64,000 bases of DNA from Prionace glauca (taxonomy: Eukaryota > Chordata > Chondrichthyes > Carcharhiniformes > Carcharhinidae): NCBI GenBank assembly GCA_037974335.1, contig CM075760.1, positions 58,495,812 through 58,559,811 on the forward strand. The letters run 5' to 3'. Positions 1 through 10,599 of this stretch are shown here, in pieces. A program made the translations under genes and the position numbers. Each line of letters starts with the position of its first letter. The stretch's first letter is position 1. The notes below the pieces were generated by a model. It searched no databases and was not told where the DNA came from. It saw only the letters and a program-made list of their open reading frames with translations.

Positions 1-418
1 GAGCGGGAAGAGTCTCTCCACCTCTATCCTATCCATCCCGTTCATCATCTTATACGTCTCAATGAGATCTCCCCTCATTCATCTAAACTCCAACGAGTAC
101 AAGCCTAGTTCATTCAGCCTCTCCTCATAGCTCAACCCCCTCAATTCCGGTATCAGCCTAGTAAACCTCCTCTGCACTCCCTCCAAGGCCAAAATATCTT
201 TGCGCAAGTGCGGCGCCCAAAACTGCACACAGTACTCCAGCTGCGGCCTCACCAATGCCCTATACAGCTGCAGCAAGACCTCCCTACTTTTATATTCAAT
301 CCCCTTCACTATGAAGGCCAGCATCCCATTCGCCTTCCTGACCACCTGCTGCACCTGCAAGCTGGGAATTTGCAACTCATGCACAAGGACCCCGCGGTCC
401 CTCTGCACCGTCGCTTTG
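1..418 (-). mobile_element. CR1-type LINE, ORF2 3' fragment cut by the window edge
   Basis: The minus strand encodes the C-terminal part of a CR1 ORF2, with the block VRPQLEYCVQFWAP seen in every CR1 copy of this window. It is near-identical to the full-length copy at 52225-56380. The copy is truncated on its 5' side near 418, where unrelated sequence begins, and its 3' end lies outside the window. Confidence 0.93.
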
Positions 419-741
419 TGAACATTGAGTGTGGGAGGAGCAGTTGGATGTTCAGGGATAGTCGAGCTTCCTCCTATCAGTATGAAGGCTGTTTCCAATA
501 AAGTTCAGTGGCAGATGAGTAGTTAGTCCTAGCACTGGTTCAGTGATCTGTTCTCTGCCAGTCAAAACCCCAGGAAGGTGCCATCCATGCTTCTGGGAGG
601 CAGTGACTGTTTCTCTGTCAGCCCCCAGGAGTTCACATTGTCGTCCAATTCTCTTGGATTGATCACTGATTTGAAAGTGTGGAGCTGATAGAGTTTCACC
701 GATGAATAAACTTTACCCTATATCACACCTGTTAGTTAAGT
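419..741. other. Unassigned sequence
   Basis: I see no gene, known repeat or motif here. Short open frames that run in from the neighbouring CR1 are chance extensions. Confidence 0.5.
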
Positions 742-945
742 GATAAAGAACAAAGAAAATTACAGCACAATAACAGGCCCTTCAGCCCTCCAAGCCTGCA
801 GCGACCATGCTGCTCGTTTGAACTAACCCCCCCTGCCCTTTCTGGGACTATATCCTTCTATTCTGATCTTATTCATGTATTTGTCAAGACACCCCTTCGA
901 AGTCACTATTGTATCTGCTTCCACTACCTCCCCTGGGAGGAAGAG
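742..945 (-). mobile_element. Old CR1-like LINE 3' fragment
   Basis: The reverse complement resembles LINE 3' ends of this genome: a 'cagcacaataacaggcccttcagccc'-like consensus seen here in diverged form, followed by RT C-terminal codons. It is more diverged than the fragment at 1-418 and belongs to the family seen again at 24003-24530. Boundaries are approximate. Confidence 0.6.
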
Positions 946-1014
946 TTTCTAAGTGTTGCAGATAAACAATAAACTTTGAAAGTATTGACTGATTTGATAT
1001 CTGAGTCTTTGCTT

Positions 1015-1432
1015 GATGGTTGAGTCGGTGCAGACTCAATGAGCTGAATGGCCTCCTTCCGCGTTGGAAGAATTCTATGATTTTAAATTGAGATCACAAA
1101 CACTGACTATAGTCCCAGTGTAGTATAACCATGCTTCTAATCAAGTTGAACATAACCTCCCTGCTGTTTAATTCAGTTCCTCAAGAATGGAACCCTATAT
1201 ATGGACTCCAGACTTTAGGAAAGATGTGAAATTCTTAAAGAGGGTGCAGAGATTTACAAGAATGGTATCTTACAACCTTTAAAAAGTACCTGGATCACAC
1301 TTGGCAAGTCAGAACGTTTAAGGCTATGGGCCAGGTGCTGGTAAATGGGATTAGGTGGGAGTATAGGTGTTTCTTGTGGTAGGTGCAGATTCAGTGGGCT
1401 GAAGGGCCTCTTCTGCACTGTACGATTTCATG
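1015..1432 (+). mobile_element. Degenerate LINE 3' end fragments
   Basis: Two short pieces (about 1015-1083 and 1275-1432) carry the recurring 3' terminal motif in which 'ggctgaagggcctcttctg' precedes an 'ctgt(a)..ttctatga' end. RT-derived sequence between them is scrambled. They look like two old insertions of the same LINE group. Confidence 0.5.
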
Positions 1433-1617
1433 ATGAGGCACTTCAGTTAGTTGGAGAGACTGGAACAGCTGAAATTTCTCTCTTTACATCAGTCAGACAT
1501 TCGGATCAAGAATGGAGTCATTCGTTCCACTGATTCAATGCTGGCCCTTTGCATATCAAACCCTTGCCCCGTTCTCTACATTGACAGATCCAGGCTCACT
1601 CCTTCCTGTCCTGGACA

Positions 1618-1736
1618 GTAAGAAGTCTCACAACAACAGTAAACCCACAACTATCAAATAACTGGTTGGACTTAAACCTGGTGTTGTGAGACTTCTTACT
1701 GTGTTTACCCCAGTCCAATGCCGGCATCTCCACATC
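1618..1736 (-). repeat. Foldback dispersed repeat
   Basis: The element opens with 'gtaagaagtctcacaacaa' and returns with the complement 'gttgtgagacttcttac', so its ends can pair. It is the minus-strand version of the repeat at 10996-11180 and 14743-14834, ending in the complement of 'gatgtggagatgccgg'. I do not know its formal family name. Confidence 0.7.
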
Positions 1737-1839
1737 CTGTCCTGGGCACAGAGAGCTGAAAATCTCCATGCAGGCTGCCAGACAGATATCTGTCTATCTG
1801 ACTGGACTGACAATGTGTGGAATGGACAGACTGGGGGAA

Positions 1840-2261
1840 CAATGGGCGGGGGCGGGGTTCCCGGGTCCGCGCGCCTGAACCCGGATTGATTGCTATTGGC
1901 TGATTCAGGCAGGGCTCCATTGTGCCGTCACGATGACTCAGAGGGGCGTTCCCAGCACACAGTGTCCCATTGGCAGCAATATCACCGGTTACAGAAGCAA
2001 AACACTGCGGATTGGACACCAGCTCAGCGCGGCTGGCGGTCAAAGCCCCGCCCACCGCCCCCTCATTGTCCACATGTGGCAGGTTGTCCAATGGCAACGC
2101 GTGGAGGACCGGATGGACGCTGGTCCTCCAGCCAATCAGAGTCCGGGCCTTGTGTCAATGGCTGCGTGAAGCTTCCTTCATTGTTGTTGCTGCTGCTGCT
2201 CTCTCTCTGAATGAAGACTGAGCTTCAGACAGACTCAAACTTCGTTTTGTCTCCAACATCT
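1840..2261 (+). promoter_or_regulatory. CCAAT/CpG promoter and non-coding exon 1 of the 3343-4008 zinc-finger gene
   Basis: Five CCAAT boxes in either orientation lie at 1895-1899, 1969-1973, 2011-2015, 2088-2092 and 2132-2136, with GC boxes near 1850 and 2045. A dyad GGAGGACC (2103-2110) / GGTCCTCC (2122-2129) directly precedes the last CCAAT box. Exon 1 is short and ends at a good splice donor, T|GTGAGTAA, at 2261/2262. There is no start codon followed by a meaningful frame, so exon 1 is read as 5' UTR. The transcription start is not determined. Confidence 0.7.
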
Positions 2262-2308
2262 GTGAGTAAAACACTTTCTTTTCTACCCCTTTCCATTTCT
2301 TTTCTAAT

Positions 2309-2578
2309 TCATAAAATTGAATCCCTACAGCGCAGAAGGAGGCCATTCGGCCCGATCACAATTACATTCAGGCCTTATTCCTGTAACGCTACATACTTAC
2401 CTTGCTAATCCTCCTGACTCTAAGGGGCAATTTAACATGGCCAATCCATCTTTGGATTGTGGGAGGAAACCGGAGCACCTGGAGGAAACCCACGCGGACA
2501 TGGGGAGAATATGCAAACTCCACACAGTGACCGGAGCCAGGAATTGAACCGGGTCCCTTGCTTTGTGAGGAGTGCTAA
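2309..2578 (-). mobile_element. tRNA-derived SINE (shark HE1-like type)
   Basis: On the minus strand the order is tRNA-like head ('ggttcaattcc' B-box), the segment around 'tgtgggaggaaaccggag' in complement, and a LINE-like 3' end. The same element recurs through the window. It sits in intron 1 of the first zinc-finger gene. Confidence 0.75.
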
Positions 2579-2998
2579 ATTTTGGGCTTCAATTTTTACC
2601 TTCCAGGTCACCGCTCGCTGCCAAAATAAAAATCCTACTCACATTCTTCATGTATCTGTAACCAGGTAAAACAGTGTATTACATACATCATCAGGCTATT
2701 CATTTACGTCCAAATGTAAAACTTTAATGTGGCTGTCAGCTTGAAGATTTTTAGCTCTCTGTGTACATGACAGGTAGCAGTGAGCATAGATCTGTCAATC
2801 AGTCGCAATCAGCACCTTTAGGAGAATTGGGAGGGTGAATATTAGAAACAGCAGAGTGAGAATGGTGGGAGAGTGTGTGGGTTGGAGATTACAGCTTTTG
2901 GGGAATGAGAGAGGAAAGAATGTTCAATAAAATCTAGAATTGGCCTCTAATTTCCTATTCTGTACTGACAAAAATAACTTTTGTCAACTCGTTTTACA
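2579..2998. other. Rest of intron 1 of the first zinc-finger gene
   Basis: AT-rich intron with no recognisable repeat. It ends with a pyrimidine-poor but usable acceptor, 'gttttacag', at 2991-2999. Confidence 0.55.
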
Positions 2999-3342
2999 GG
3001 ATATTGAAATAGGAATTACAGGCTGAAATCTCAAACACCACGTCTAGATCTGACAGAGTCATATTCCCTGGAACGTGAATACCGTCGGCCTTTGGCTCCA
3101 GAAGGAGAAATGATTGTCCGGTCTGTTGATTTGAAAAGATTTCAAATTTCAGTGTGATTGGAAAAGCACCAACACACTGTCACAGTTGAGTGAGAGTGTT
3201 CCATTGCACTCACTAAAGAGCTTTAACCAGTTACACAGCCTGAATAACCATCTCATCATTCACAGCGGAGAGAGAGTCCACACATGTTCTATGTGCAGAT
3301 GAGGCTACAACTGATTGTCCACCCAAGAGGACAATTTGCATC

Positions 3343-4008
3343 ATGGAGAAACCATGGAAATGTGTAGACTGTGGGAAGAGATACAAAGCCCCATCTCTGC
3401 TGGAAGCTCATCGGCGCAGCCACACTGGAGAGAGGCCATTCACCTGCTCTCAGTGTGAGAAGGGATTCACTCAGTTATCTGGCCTGCGGACGCACGAGCG
3501 AGTTCACACTGGGGAGAGGCCATTCATTTGCTCTCAGTGTGGAAAGGGATTCACTTGGCCATCTGACCTGCGGACACACCAGCGAATTCACACAGGAGAG
3601 AAGCCGTTCACCTGCTCTCAGTGTGGAAAGGGATTCACTTGGTCCTCTGACCTGCGGACACACCAGCGAGTTCACACTGGGGAGAGGCCATTCACCTGCT
3701 CTCAGTGTGGGAAAGGATTCGCTCGGTCATCTCACCTGCAGTCACACCAGCGAGTTCACACTGGGGAGAGGCCATACACTTGCTCTCAGTGTGGAAAGGG
3801 ATTTACTCAGTCATCTGACCTGAAGAGACACCAGCAATTTCACACTGGGAAGAGACCGTTCACCTGCTCTCAGTGTGGGAAGGGATTTACTCAGTCGTCT
3901 GACTTGCAGAGACACCAGCGAGTTCACACTGAGGACAGGCCGTTCAGCTTTGGGAACGGATTCAGAGCTTCATCTCAGCTGTTGAGACACCAACAAGTTC
4001 ACAAGTGA
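3343..4008 (+). CDS. C2H2 zinc-finger protein, 7 fingers plus one broken finger
   Basis: This single exon (acceptor at 2998-2999) encodes 221 residues: seven intact C-x2-C-x12-H-x3-H fingers joined by TGERP/TGEKP linkers, then an eighth that kept its helix and histidines (RHQQVH) but lost the segment with both cysteines (around 'RPFSFGNGF'). The protein starts MEKPWKC, the start shared by several genes in this cluster, and ends HK just after the last finger. No KRAB, SCAN or BTB domain is seen in this exon. Tandem fingers with such linkers bind DNA, so the protein is probably a nuclear transcription factor; its target is unknown. Upstream exon sequence (3000-3342) contains a decayed finger-like stretch and is read as 5' UTR. 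The missing finger could be tolerated because it is the last one. Confidence 0.88.
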   Translation: MEKPWKCVDCGKRYKAPSLLEAHRRSHTGERPFTCSQCEKGFTQLSGLRTHERVHTGERPFICSQCGKGFTWPSDLRTHQRIHTGEKPFTCSQCGKGFTWSSDLRTHQRVHTGERPFTCSQCGKGFARSSHLQSHQRVHTGERPYTCSQCGKGFTQSSDLKRHQQFHTGKRPFTCSQCGKGFTQSSDLQRHQRVHTEDRPFSFGNGFRASSQLLRHQQVHK

Positions 4009-4427
4009 TACCAGGAGTGGGATTCTGCTGTTAATGTTTCTGGGTTCTCATTCTCTGAGCCTATGTAAAGTTTACAAAATGTGTGAACCACTTTATAAAG
4101 AACAGAATTTAACCATCCCTAACAAAAACTGATCAAATTAAAATAAATAGGTTGAGGACTATAACAAAATTAATAGATGAAGTTTAAAGTTAAGTTTGTT
4201 TTATTGTTAGAGAAGTTTTTTTAAACTTGTGTAGTTGTGTGCCAATTTTTTTCTGCTCACTCCCGACCCCTTTAGATTCTGTAGAAAAGTTAACCCTTTC
4301 AGCAGACAGTTCATTTGTTTCTAAATCGCCCGAAAACTCATGTGTATTTTAGTTTATAACTGAAGATTTATTGGGTTTGGTTAACATAGGCTTTTGACAT
4401 TTTTAAAGTATAAGAAGTGAGAAGCCA
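4009..4427. other. 3' UTR and downstream flank of the first zinc-finger gene
   Basis: AT-rich sequence following the stop codon. It contains several AATAAA-like strings (for example near 4143), but I cannot choose the poly(A) site. Confidence 0.4.
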
Positions 4428-4740
4428 ATCGGATGGCATGGTTAACACTACTGCCTCACAGCACCAGGGATCTGGGTTCAATTCCTGATTCAGGTCAATG
4501 TCTGTGTGGAGTTTGCACATTCTCCCAGTGTCTGCGTGGGTTTCTTCCTGGTGCTTCAGTTTCCTCTCACAATCTAGAAATGTGCGGGTAAGGTTGATTG
4601 GCCATGCTAAATGAATCCTATTGTCAAGGGGATTAACAGGGTAAATATGTGGGGTTATGGGAATAGGGCCTGAGTGGGATTGTGGTCGGTGCAGAGTCGA
4701 TGGGCCAAATGACCTCCTTCTGCACTGTAGTGATTCTATG
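4428..4740 (+). mobile_element. tRNA-derived SINE with LINE-like 3' end
   Basis: A complete-looking copy: tRNA-like head ('actgcctcacagcaccagg', then 'gggttcaattcc'), central region, and a 3' part ending 'ctgcactgtagtgattctatg'. Slightly diverged from the copies at 2309-2578 and 63319-63664. Confidence 0.78.
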
Positions 4741-4904
4741 TGTGTATTTGGAATTTGGTAGAGAGAGGTGGAGAGATAGATGTTTGCAGAGAGATGTTGA
4801 GACCTGTTGGTTTTACAAGTTATCCACATTTTTGGAGCGGTCACTTCATGCCCTGGTCTGAGAGGGATGAAGAGAAGTCTGTTCAATTGTTGTCAGTTGG
4901 TGTA

Positions 4905-5000
4905 TGACCTTAAGTCCAGGGTGCGTGGGGTCCTTGATTGTGCTGGCTGCTTTGCCGAGGCAGCGGGAAATGTAGACAATGGATGGGAGGCTGGTTAACA
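4905..5000 (-). mobile_element. L2/Rex1-like LINE fragment
   Basis: The complement matches the LINE C-terminal region seen at 61745-62275, including the 'tgccgaggcagcgggaa' block that encodes CCLGKAA. Short and diverged. Confidence 0.6.
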
Positions 5001-5018
5001 AAGTGGGGTCCATGAGTC

Positions 5019-5090
5019 AATACACAGGAACTCTCTCCCATCCCACCCTCAATTGATTGAGGGTGGGATGGGAGAGGGTTCCTGTGTATT
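5019..5090. repeat. Near-perfect 34-bp inverted repeat with a 4-base loop
   Basis: The left arm 5019-5052 and right arm 5057-5090 are reverse complements with one mismatch, separated by TTGA. It directly adjoins a LINE fragment. There is no U-run, so it is not a terminator-type signal. Confidence 0.9.
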
Positions 5091-5099
5091 CACAGCCTG

Positions 5100-5385
5100 T
5101 GTTTAACCTCTGTGTAAACAATTTCTTCCTTGGATCCCTGCCTCACGTCTTCCCAAACCTTAAATCTGTTTCCCAAATCCTTGCCCCATCGGCTAATGGG
5201 AACAGTTTTTCTTTGTTCACCTCGTTTCAATCTCTCATACAGCTCTATGAATTCTGCCCTCAACCTGCTTTATTGCAAGGAGAACAACCCTAAACTCGTC
5301 AACTAACCATGTCACTAAATTCCCTCATCCCTGTAGCCCTTCTGGTAAATCTCCTCTGCACCATCTCATCCTTATTCACATCCCC
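5100..5385 (-). mobile_element. Old CR1/L3-like LINE fragment
   Basis: The complement shows degenerate RT C-terminal codons typical of older LINE 3' ends, such as the stretch around 'ctggtaaatctcctctgca' (5344-5362) that parallels the same region of CR1 copies. Confidence 0.5.
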
Positions 5386-5879
5386 CAGCCACACATCCTG
5401 TATTATATAATCCTGTACGATACAAATTCTAATGCACAATATATAAATACTTATAGGCTAGCAGTCTGCATAAAGATTGTCAGGCGGTCTGTGTCCCGGA
5501 CAGGACACGGTGAGCATGGATCTGTTGATGAACATTAATCAGCACCTTCAGGAGCAGTGGGCGAAGTATATAATGGGCACAACAGAGTGAAAAAAGAGGG
5601 ACAGAGTGACAGATGGAGATTCACAGCTTTGAAGGAAAGAGTGAGAAAATATTGTTCCGTCGAAGTTACAGGGTCAGGGCGTGGGTGGGATTGCTCTCAG
5701 TGCAGGTTCGTTGGCCAAATGACCTCCTGTACTGTAGGATTTCTTTGAACATTGCTGAATCATGCAATAACATTCAAATTGTATTTGAATACGCATGATA
5801 ACTTTGTCGTTAAATAGCTCAGATAGTAAAAACAGGCTACACAAAATCACAAACATTTATCCCTCAGTATATTTGGCTC

Positions 5880-6546
5880 TAATTCCATAGTCCCACAACT
5901 CTCTGTATTCCCCAGGAGTAGAAAGAAAGTCTTTTACTCAGATGTTGCCCAGAGGAGGAAGTTTGAGTCTGTGTGTGAAGCTAAAAACAGAAGCTGTGCT
6001 GTTTCAAATCAAACTGCGGGACTTGGAAGAAAATGATGGGAAGAGATTTTGCAAAGTCCCCTCCCCCACTCCCTCAGCTGGCAGCCCAGCACGCAGGCGC
6101 AGAGAGGGCTGCTGAGCTGAGCTGTCCGGAGCAGGCGCAGTGCGGCTGCCGCCAGCGGTCGCTCTCGATGTCTTTTTGGAGCAGCCGGAGGGGGGAGGGG
6201 GAGATCACCGAGCGGCTTCTCGCTCTGGCCGGAGCCGCCAGCCGCTTGTCTGGAAACCTTGGCTCAAGGAGGGGGAGGGGAACAATGGGTGGGGGCGGGG
6301 CTCCCAGGTCCGCGCGCGCGGGCCTGCGCACTGGAACCCGAGAACGTCGCCGCGAAACAGTCTGATTCCTATTGGCTGATTCAGGCGGGGCTCCAGTTCC
6401 ACTGTGACGTCACATCCAGGAAGTTGACCAATGAGCTTCAGAGTGAAACTTCCGCCTTTGTGCAACATCTGGGAGGAAATCAATGTCTCCCCCTTTCCAC
6501 TTCTATTCTCATTCTGGGGAAATTGGGGACATGCAGCCACTGAAGG
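5880..6546 (+). promoter_or_regulatory. CpG/CCAAT promoter and exon 1 of the 8932-9516 zinc-finger gene; duplicate of 41310-42013
   Basis: A GC-rich block with GC boxes near 6290, a CRE-like 'tgacgtca' near 6405, CCAAT boxes at about 6370 (as ATTGG) and 6428, and a short non-coding exon ending in GG|GTAAGG at 6546/6547. Nearly the same sequence, with small insertions and deletions, is found at 41310-42013. Open frames through this GC-rich DNA differ between the two copies and are not read as genes. Confidence 0.7.
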
Positions 6547-6560
6547 GTAAGGAAGTGAAT

Positions 6561-7095
6561 CCAGGCAGGCTGCAAACTCTGGAAAGGAAACAGACGAATA
6601 TCGGAATTAGGAGCAGGACTAGGCCCAGGTATCTTTTACTTTTTCTCTCAAAGATATCCTTTAGCTCTCTGTTTGACACATTTATTTACCTGGTTAATAG
6701 GATGGCCTCCTATCTAATGTTCACAATTAAAGTGTTTTCCCAAGAGATGGATGACGTTTAAAGGAATAGTAAATCAACTGAGGACAGAGATAGTGTGGTC
6801 ATATGGTATATACAAAATCTTTCATGATTCTCTAAAATTCATTATAATTACTACTTGTCTTGAAATATATAGCAGCTTTGCTTTTTTTATATTTCCAGCC
6901 ACAGAGACACTGGCACAAAATGAATCTATTTGGCAACTCCAATCCAGACCAACTCTCTGCAGAGAAAGTCAGTCAATTCCACACCCCTTTATGTCCCCAT
7001 TTCCTTGAAAGTTTTTCCTTCAAGTGTCCATCAAATTTCATTTTGAAATCACTGATCATCTCCAGTTACACCACGCTCATCAACAGCAAGTTCCA
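6561..7095. other. Intron of the second zinc-finger gene with old repeat remnants
   Basis: AT-rich intron. About 6895-7095 resembles the 3' region of an old minus-strand LINE (compare 8230-8430). The remainder is unassigned. Confidence 0.45.
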
Positions 7096-7119
7096 GGGCC
7101 TAAAAAAATTCTTCTTATG

Positions 7120-7715
7120 GTACCTTATGGTAAGGTTATATGTTATGGTAAGGTTATATAAGGCATTGGTGAGGCTGAATTTAGAGTATTGTGTACAGTT
7201 TTGGTCACCTACTTTCAGGAAGGATGTAAATAAGGTTGAAAGAGTGCAGAGAAGGTTCACAAGGATGTTGCTGGGACTTGAGAAGCTGAGTTACAGAGAG
7301 AGATTGAATAGATTAGGACTTTATTCCCTGGAGCTTAGAAGAATGAGGGGAGATTTGATAGAGGTGTATAAGATTTTGATGGGTATGGATAGAGTGAATG
7401 CAAGCAGGCTTTTTCCACTGAGGCTCGGGGAGAAAAAAAACAGAGGACATGAGTTAAGGGGGAAAGGAGAAAAGTTGAAAGGGAATATTAGGGGGGGCTT
7501 CTTCATGCAGAGAGTGGTGGGAGTGTGGAATGAGCTGCCAGATAAAGTGGTAAATGCGGGGTTACTTTTAACATTTAAGAAAAACTTGGACGGGTTCATA
7601 GATAAGGGGTGTGGAGGGATATGTTTCAAGTGCAAGTCAGTGGGACAAGGCAAAAAATGGTTCTGCACAGACATGAAGGGCCATAAGGCCTGTTTCTGAG
7701 CTGTTTTCTATGGTT
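7120..7715 (+). mobile_element. CR1-like LINE, 3' fragment (second CR1 family)
   Basis: The plus strand encodes a CR1-type ORF2 C-terminus with LEYCVQFWSP, VQRRFTRM and MRGDLIEVYK, and ends 'tctatggttct', a CR1-type 3' tail. It is truncated on the 5' side near the short direct repeat 'tatggtaaggttat' at about 7126-7157. The sequence differs from the 52225 family and is closer to the LINE at 59105-61350. Confidence 0.85.
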
Positions 7716-8229
7716 CTTCACTAATCCTTATCCCTCCAATCACATAAGAGTGATGTATATTGCACACATTTATTATCCATTAAGTAATAGATATATGGGC
7801 CATTTAGAACGTCATATCTGTACCTGACTCTCCAAATGAACATTATGACTGAATGACATTCTCCTGTGTTTTTTCTCCAGCTGGGAAATACAGAGAATTA
7901 TGGTAAATTGAATCACCACCATGAATTCTAAGGGAGAAATTGCTGGTGATTTTGTGAAGGCTGGTTTTATTGAAAGTAAAAAGCATCCCATCTATTATTG
8001 TCTGTCAATGCCTAAGTCATTTATGTTGCTTCTATTTTGATTTTTACATGAAACATTTTAAAAAGTGAAACCTCACTCATTTTATCCTTGGAATAGTCTG
8101 GTAACGTGCTTCTTATAAGGTTATCAGTTGGCTTGGGACATAACAACAGAGATATATCCAGTATTTAGGTATAATATTTATATTTCAGTAAAATAATTTA
8201 TTTATTATTTCCTTTCTTGTAATCTAATA
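7716..8229. other. AT-rich intron sequence
   Basis: No gene or repeat recognised. Confidence 0.4.
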
Positions 8230-8570
8230 CAACAGTTGTGTTATACATTTCCAGTCATAAACTCGACAGTTCAGAAGGAACTTGAGTCCATGATGACTTT
8301 CTGCAGATCAATCTAATCAACCCCATTCCCCTCTACATCTCCATTAGTACAGCATTTTCATTTCCTTTGTGTGCAGATCTAATCTCATTTTGAAACCATT
8401 TGTCTCCCATTCCATCATCCTCATAGACATCGAGTTCCATAGAAACAGAGAAAATAGGATTAGGAGTAGGCCGAAAGGAAGCCTGCTCTTCCATCCATCA
8501 TGATAATAGCCCACACCCCTAGATCCTTTGATCGCTTTTGCCTTTCAACTTTGTGTCTCTCTCCATAGAT
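8230..8570 (-). mobile_element. Two degenerate LINE 3' fragments
   Basis: About 8260-8430 and 8440-8570 resemble the complements of old CR1 3' ends ('aggattaggagtaggcc' is a diverged form of 'aataggagcaggagtaggcc'). Confidence 0.5.
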
Positions 8571-8670
8571 AAAATAATGTTTGCCAGTTGCATGTGGAGA
8601 AAATGAGGTCTTTTTCTGTTCTAAATCAATTTCACACCCTTTTAGGATTTGCCGTTGGTAAACAGAAATC

Positions 8671-8838
8671 AAGCGTGATCTCAGACCTGATTGAGTTGAC
8701 CAATTTATTGTAACCCGAATATCATTGTATTTTGAATATAGAGAAAAAAAGCACAAGCGTGATCTCAGACCTGATTGAGTTGACCAATTTATTGTAACCC
8801 GAATATCATTGTATTTTGAATATAGAGAAAAAAAGCAC
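8671..8838. repeat. 84-bp tandem duplication in the 5' part of a zinc-finger exon
   Basis: The segment starting 'aagcgtgatctcag' at 8671 repeats at 8755, and the two copies look identical. It spans the place where the paralogues have their start codon. Perfect identity points to a recent event or to an assembly duplication. Confidence 0.92.
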
Positions 8839-8931
8839 ATTGGCGAGAAAGTGTACACATGTTCTGTGTGTGGACAAGACTTCACCCAATCATTTGGCCT
8901 TTCAGAACATAATTGCAGTCACAACAGGGAG

Positions 8932-9516
8932 ATGGCGTGGAAATGTGAGGATTGTGGGAAGGGATTTGATTACCCATCCCATCTGGAGACTCATCGAAGG
9001 AGTCACACTGGGGAGAGACCATTCACCTGCTCTCAATGTGGGAAGGGATTCACTACCTCATCCCACCTGCTGAAACACCAGCGAATTCACACAGGGGAGA
9101 GACCGTTTACATGTTCTGTGTGTGGGAAGGAATTCAATCAATCATCTAACCTAGCGATACACGAACGAATTCATACTGAGGAGAGACCATTCACCTGCTC
9201 TCAGTGTGGGAAAGGATTCACTCAGTCATCCACGCTGCTAAATCACCAACGAGTTCACAGTGGGGAGAGGCCGTTCACCTGCTCCCAGTGTGGGAAGGGA
9301 TTCACTACCTCATCCATGCTGCTGAAGCACCAGCGAATTCACACTGGGGAGAGGCCATTCACCTGCTCTGTGTGTGGAAAAGGATTCATTACCTCATGCA
9401 CGATGCTAAATCACCAGCGAACTCACACTGGGGAGAGGCCATTCACTTGCTCCCAGTGTGGGAAGGGATACATTACTTCATCCAGGCTGCTAAAACACCA
9501 GCAAATTCACAACTAA
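8932..9516 (+). CDS. C2H2 zinc-finger protein, 7-8 fingers, ancestral start codon lost
   Basis: The open frame holds eight intact C2H2 fingers; the first (CSVCGQDF, ending EHNCSH) is joined to the second by NREMA in place of TGEKP. Paralogues at 33743 and 43380 begin at 'gaacATGgaa' or 'gacATGgaa' before this first finger, but here the site reads ATA. There is no other in-frame ATG earlier in the exon, and in-frame stops lie upstream. The first usable ATG is 8932, inside the linker, which gives 194 residues and seven fingers. The exon probably begins at 8646 after 'cccttttag'. Expected role: nuclear DNA binding, target unknown. It could instead use a non-AUG start or an upstream exon, or be an early pseudogene. 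Confidence 0.75.
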   Translation: MAWKCEDCGKGFDYPSHLETHRRSHTGERPFTCSQCGKGFTTSSHLLKHQRIHTGERPFTCSVCGKEFNQSSNLAIHERIHTEERPFTCSQCGKGFTQSSTLLNHQRVHSGERPFTCSQCGKGFTTSSMLLKHQRIHTGERPFTCSVCGKGFITSCTMLNHQRTHTGERPFTCSQCGKGYITSSRLLKHQQIHN

Positions 9517-9639
9517 CTATTGTGATTGGATTTTGCTGTTAATCGTATTCAGACTTAACCATTTTTGTTTGTGTCTGTTTCCGCTGAATTGAAAAATAAC
9601 TCCAGCTGTGTTATAGATGTCAATATAATTGGCTTAGAA

Positions 9640-9860
9640 AGGGAGGATTTGGGGTCTGGACATTCACAAAACATTTGATCAGGATTGGATGGAGCCACAC
9701 AATTTATTGTAATGTGAACAACAGAGAATTTTGAACATGGAAGGAAACAATATTGTTCACAACCACAGTCATATTTGGGAGGAACCGTGGAAACCGACTT
9801 TCAGAAGAAACTCAGTTACCCATCAGAGGAATCACAAAAGGCTGTACAGTGTACGGCAGG
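9640..9860 (+). pseudogene. Decayed zinc-finger unit
   Basis: It begins with a 'gaaagggaggatttggggtc' block and a 'ttttgaacatggaaggaaac' start region as in the active genes, then breaks down into finger-like sequence without a usable frame. Comparable remnants follow the zinc-finger genes at 33743 (about 34555) and 43380 (44085), so it was duplicated together with its neighbour. Confidence 0.7.
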
Positions 9861-9874
9861 TAATTTAGAAAGTT

Positions 9875-10490
9875 AACATAATGTTATTGTTTATTGTGAG
9901 GGGAATTGAATACAAAAGAGAGGTTATGCTTCAGCGAGACAGAACACTGGATGTTTGGAATATTATTGAAGTATCTGTCTCCTTATTTGAAGAAGAATGT
10001 AAATATGCTAGAAGCAGTTCAGAGAAGGTCCACAAGTCTAATAATGGAAATGGGAGGGTTGTCTTATGAGGAAAGATTGAAGAGCCTGGGCTTGTATCTA
10101 CTGGAGCTTAAAAGAGTAAGAGGCAGATTGAAATCTTTTTCAGTTCCTAAGGTATTTTCACAGGATAGATTTAGAGAGGATGTTTTCTCATGTGAGCGAA
10201 TTTAATACAAGGAACCATTATTGAAAAATAAATGTTGCCCAGTTGACACAAAGATGAGCAATAAATGTTTTCTCTCAAATGACAGTGTGTCTTTGGAACT
10301 CTCTTCCTCAAAAGACATTGGAAGCAGAATCTTTGAATATTTTGAAAGCAGAGCTGGATAGATTCTTCATTAACAGGGGATAAAAGGAATGTGGATTTGA
10401 GGTTACAATCAGATCAACCAGGGTCTCACTGAGTGCTGGAGCAGGCTAGAGGGGCTGAGTAGCCTACTCCTGCTGCTACTTTATGTCATA
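9875..10490 (+). mobile_element. Degenerate CR1 LINE 3' fragment
   Basis: Frameshifted ORF2 C-terminal sequence ('gaggggaattgaatacaaa', then the YEERLKSLGLYLLEL block) ending in 'tagcctactcctgctgcta', as in the CR1 3' end. Older than the copy at 12281. Confidence 0.75.
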
Positions 10491-10599
10491 TTTGTGTGTA
10501 AAGTTCTTACCTTATTGCTGTTAATAAACAACAGCACAGTTAGAAATGCTAATATTGTTAAGTCAAATAAATTCACTGTGTTAAGCATGAAAAGTGTTG

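Noticed and set aside
4428-4520. tRNA gene-like heads in SINE copies
   Set aside because: The A/B-box-like sequence belongs to SINEs; no complete cloverleaf could be found by eye.
6033-6543. Open frames of about 80-110 codons in the CpG promoter (also 41478-42156)
   Set aside because: GC-rich DNA lacks stops; the two duplicated blocks favour different frames, which argues against coding.
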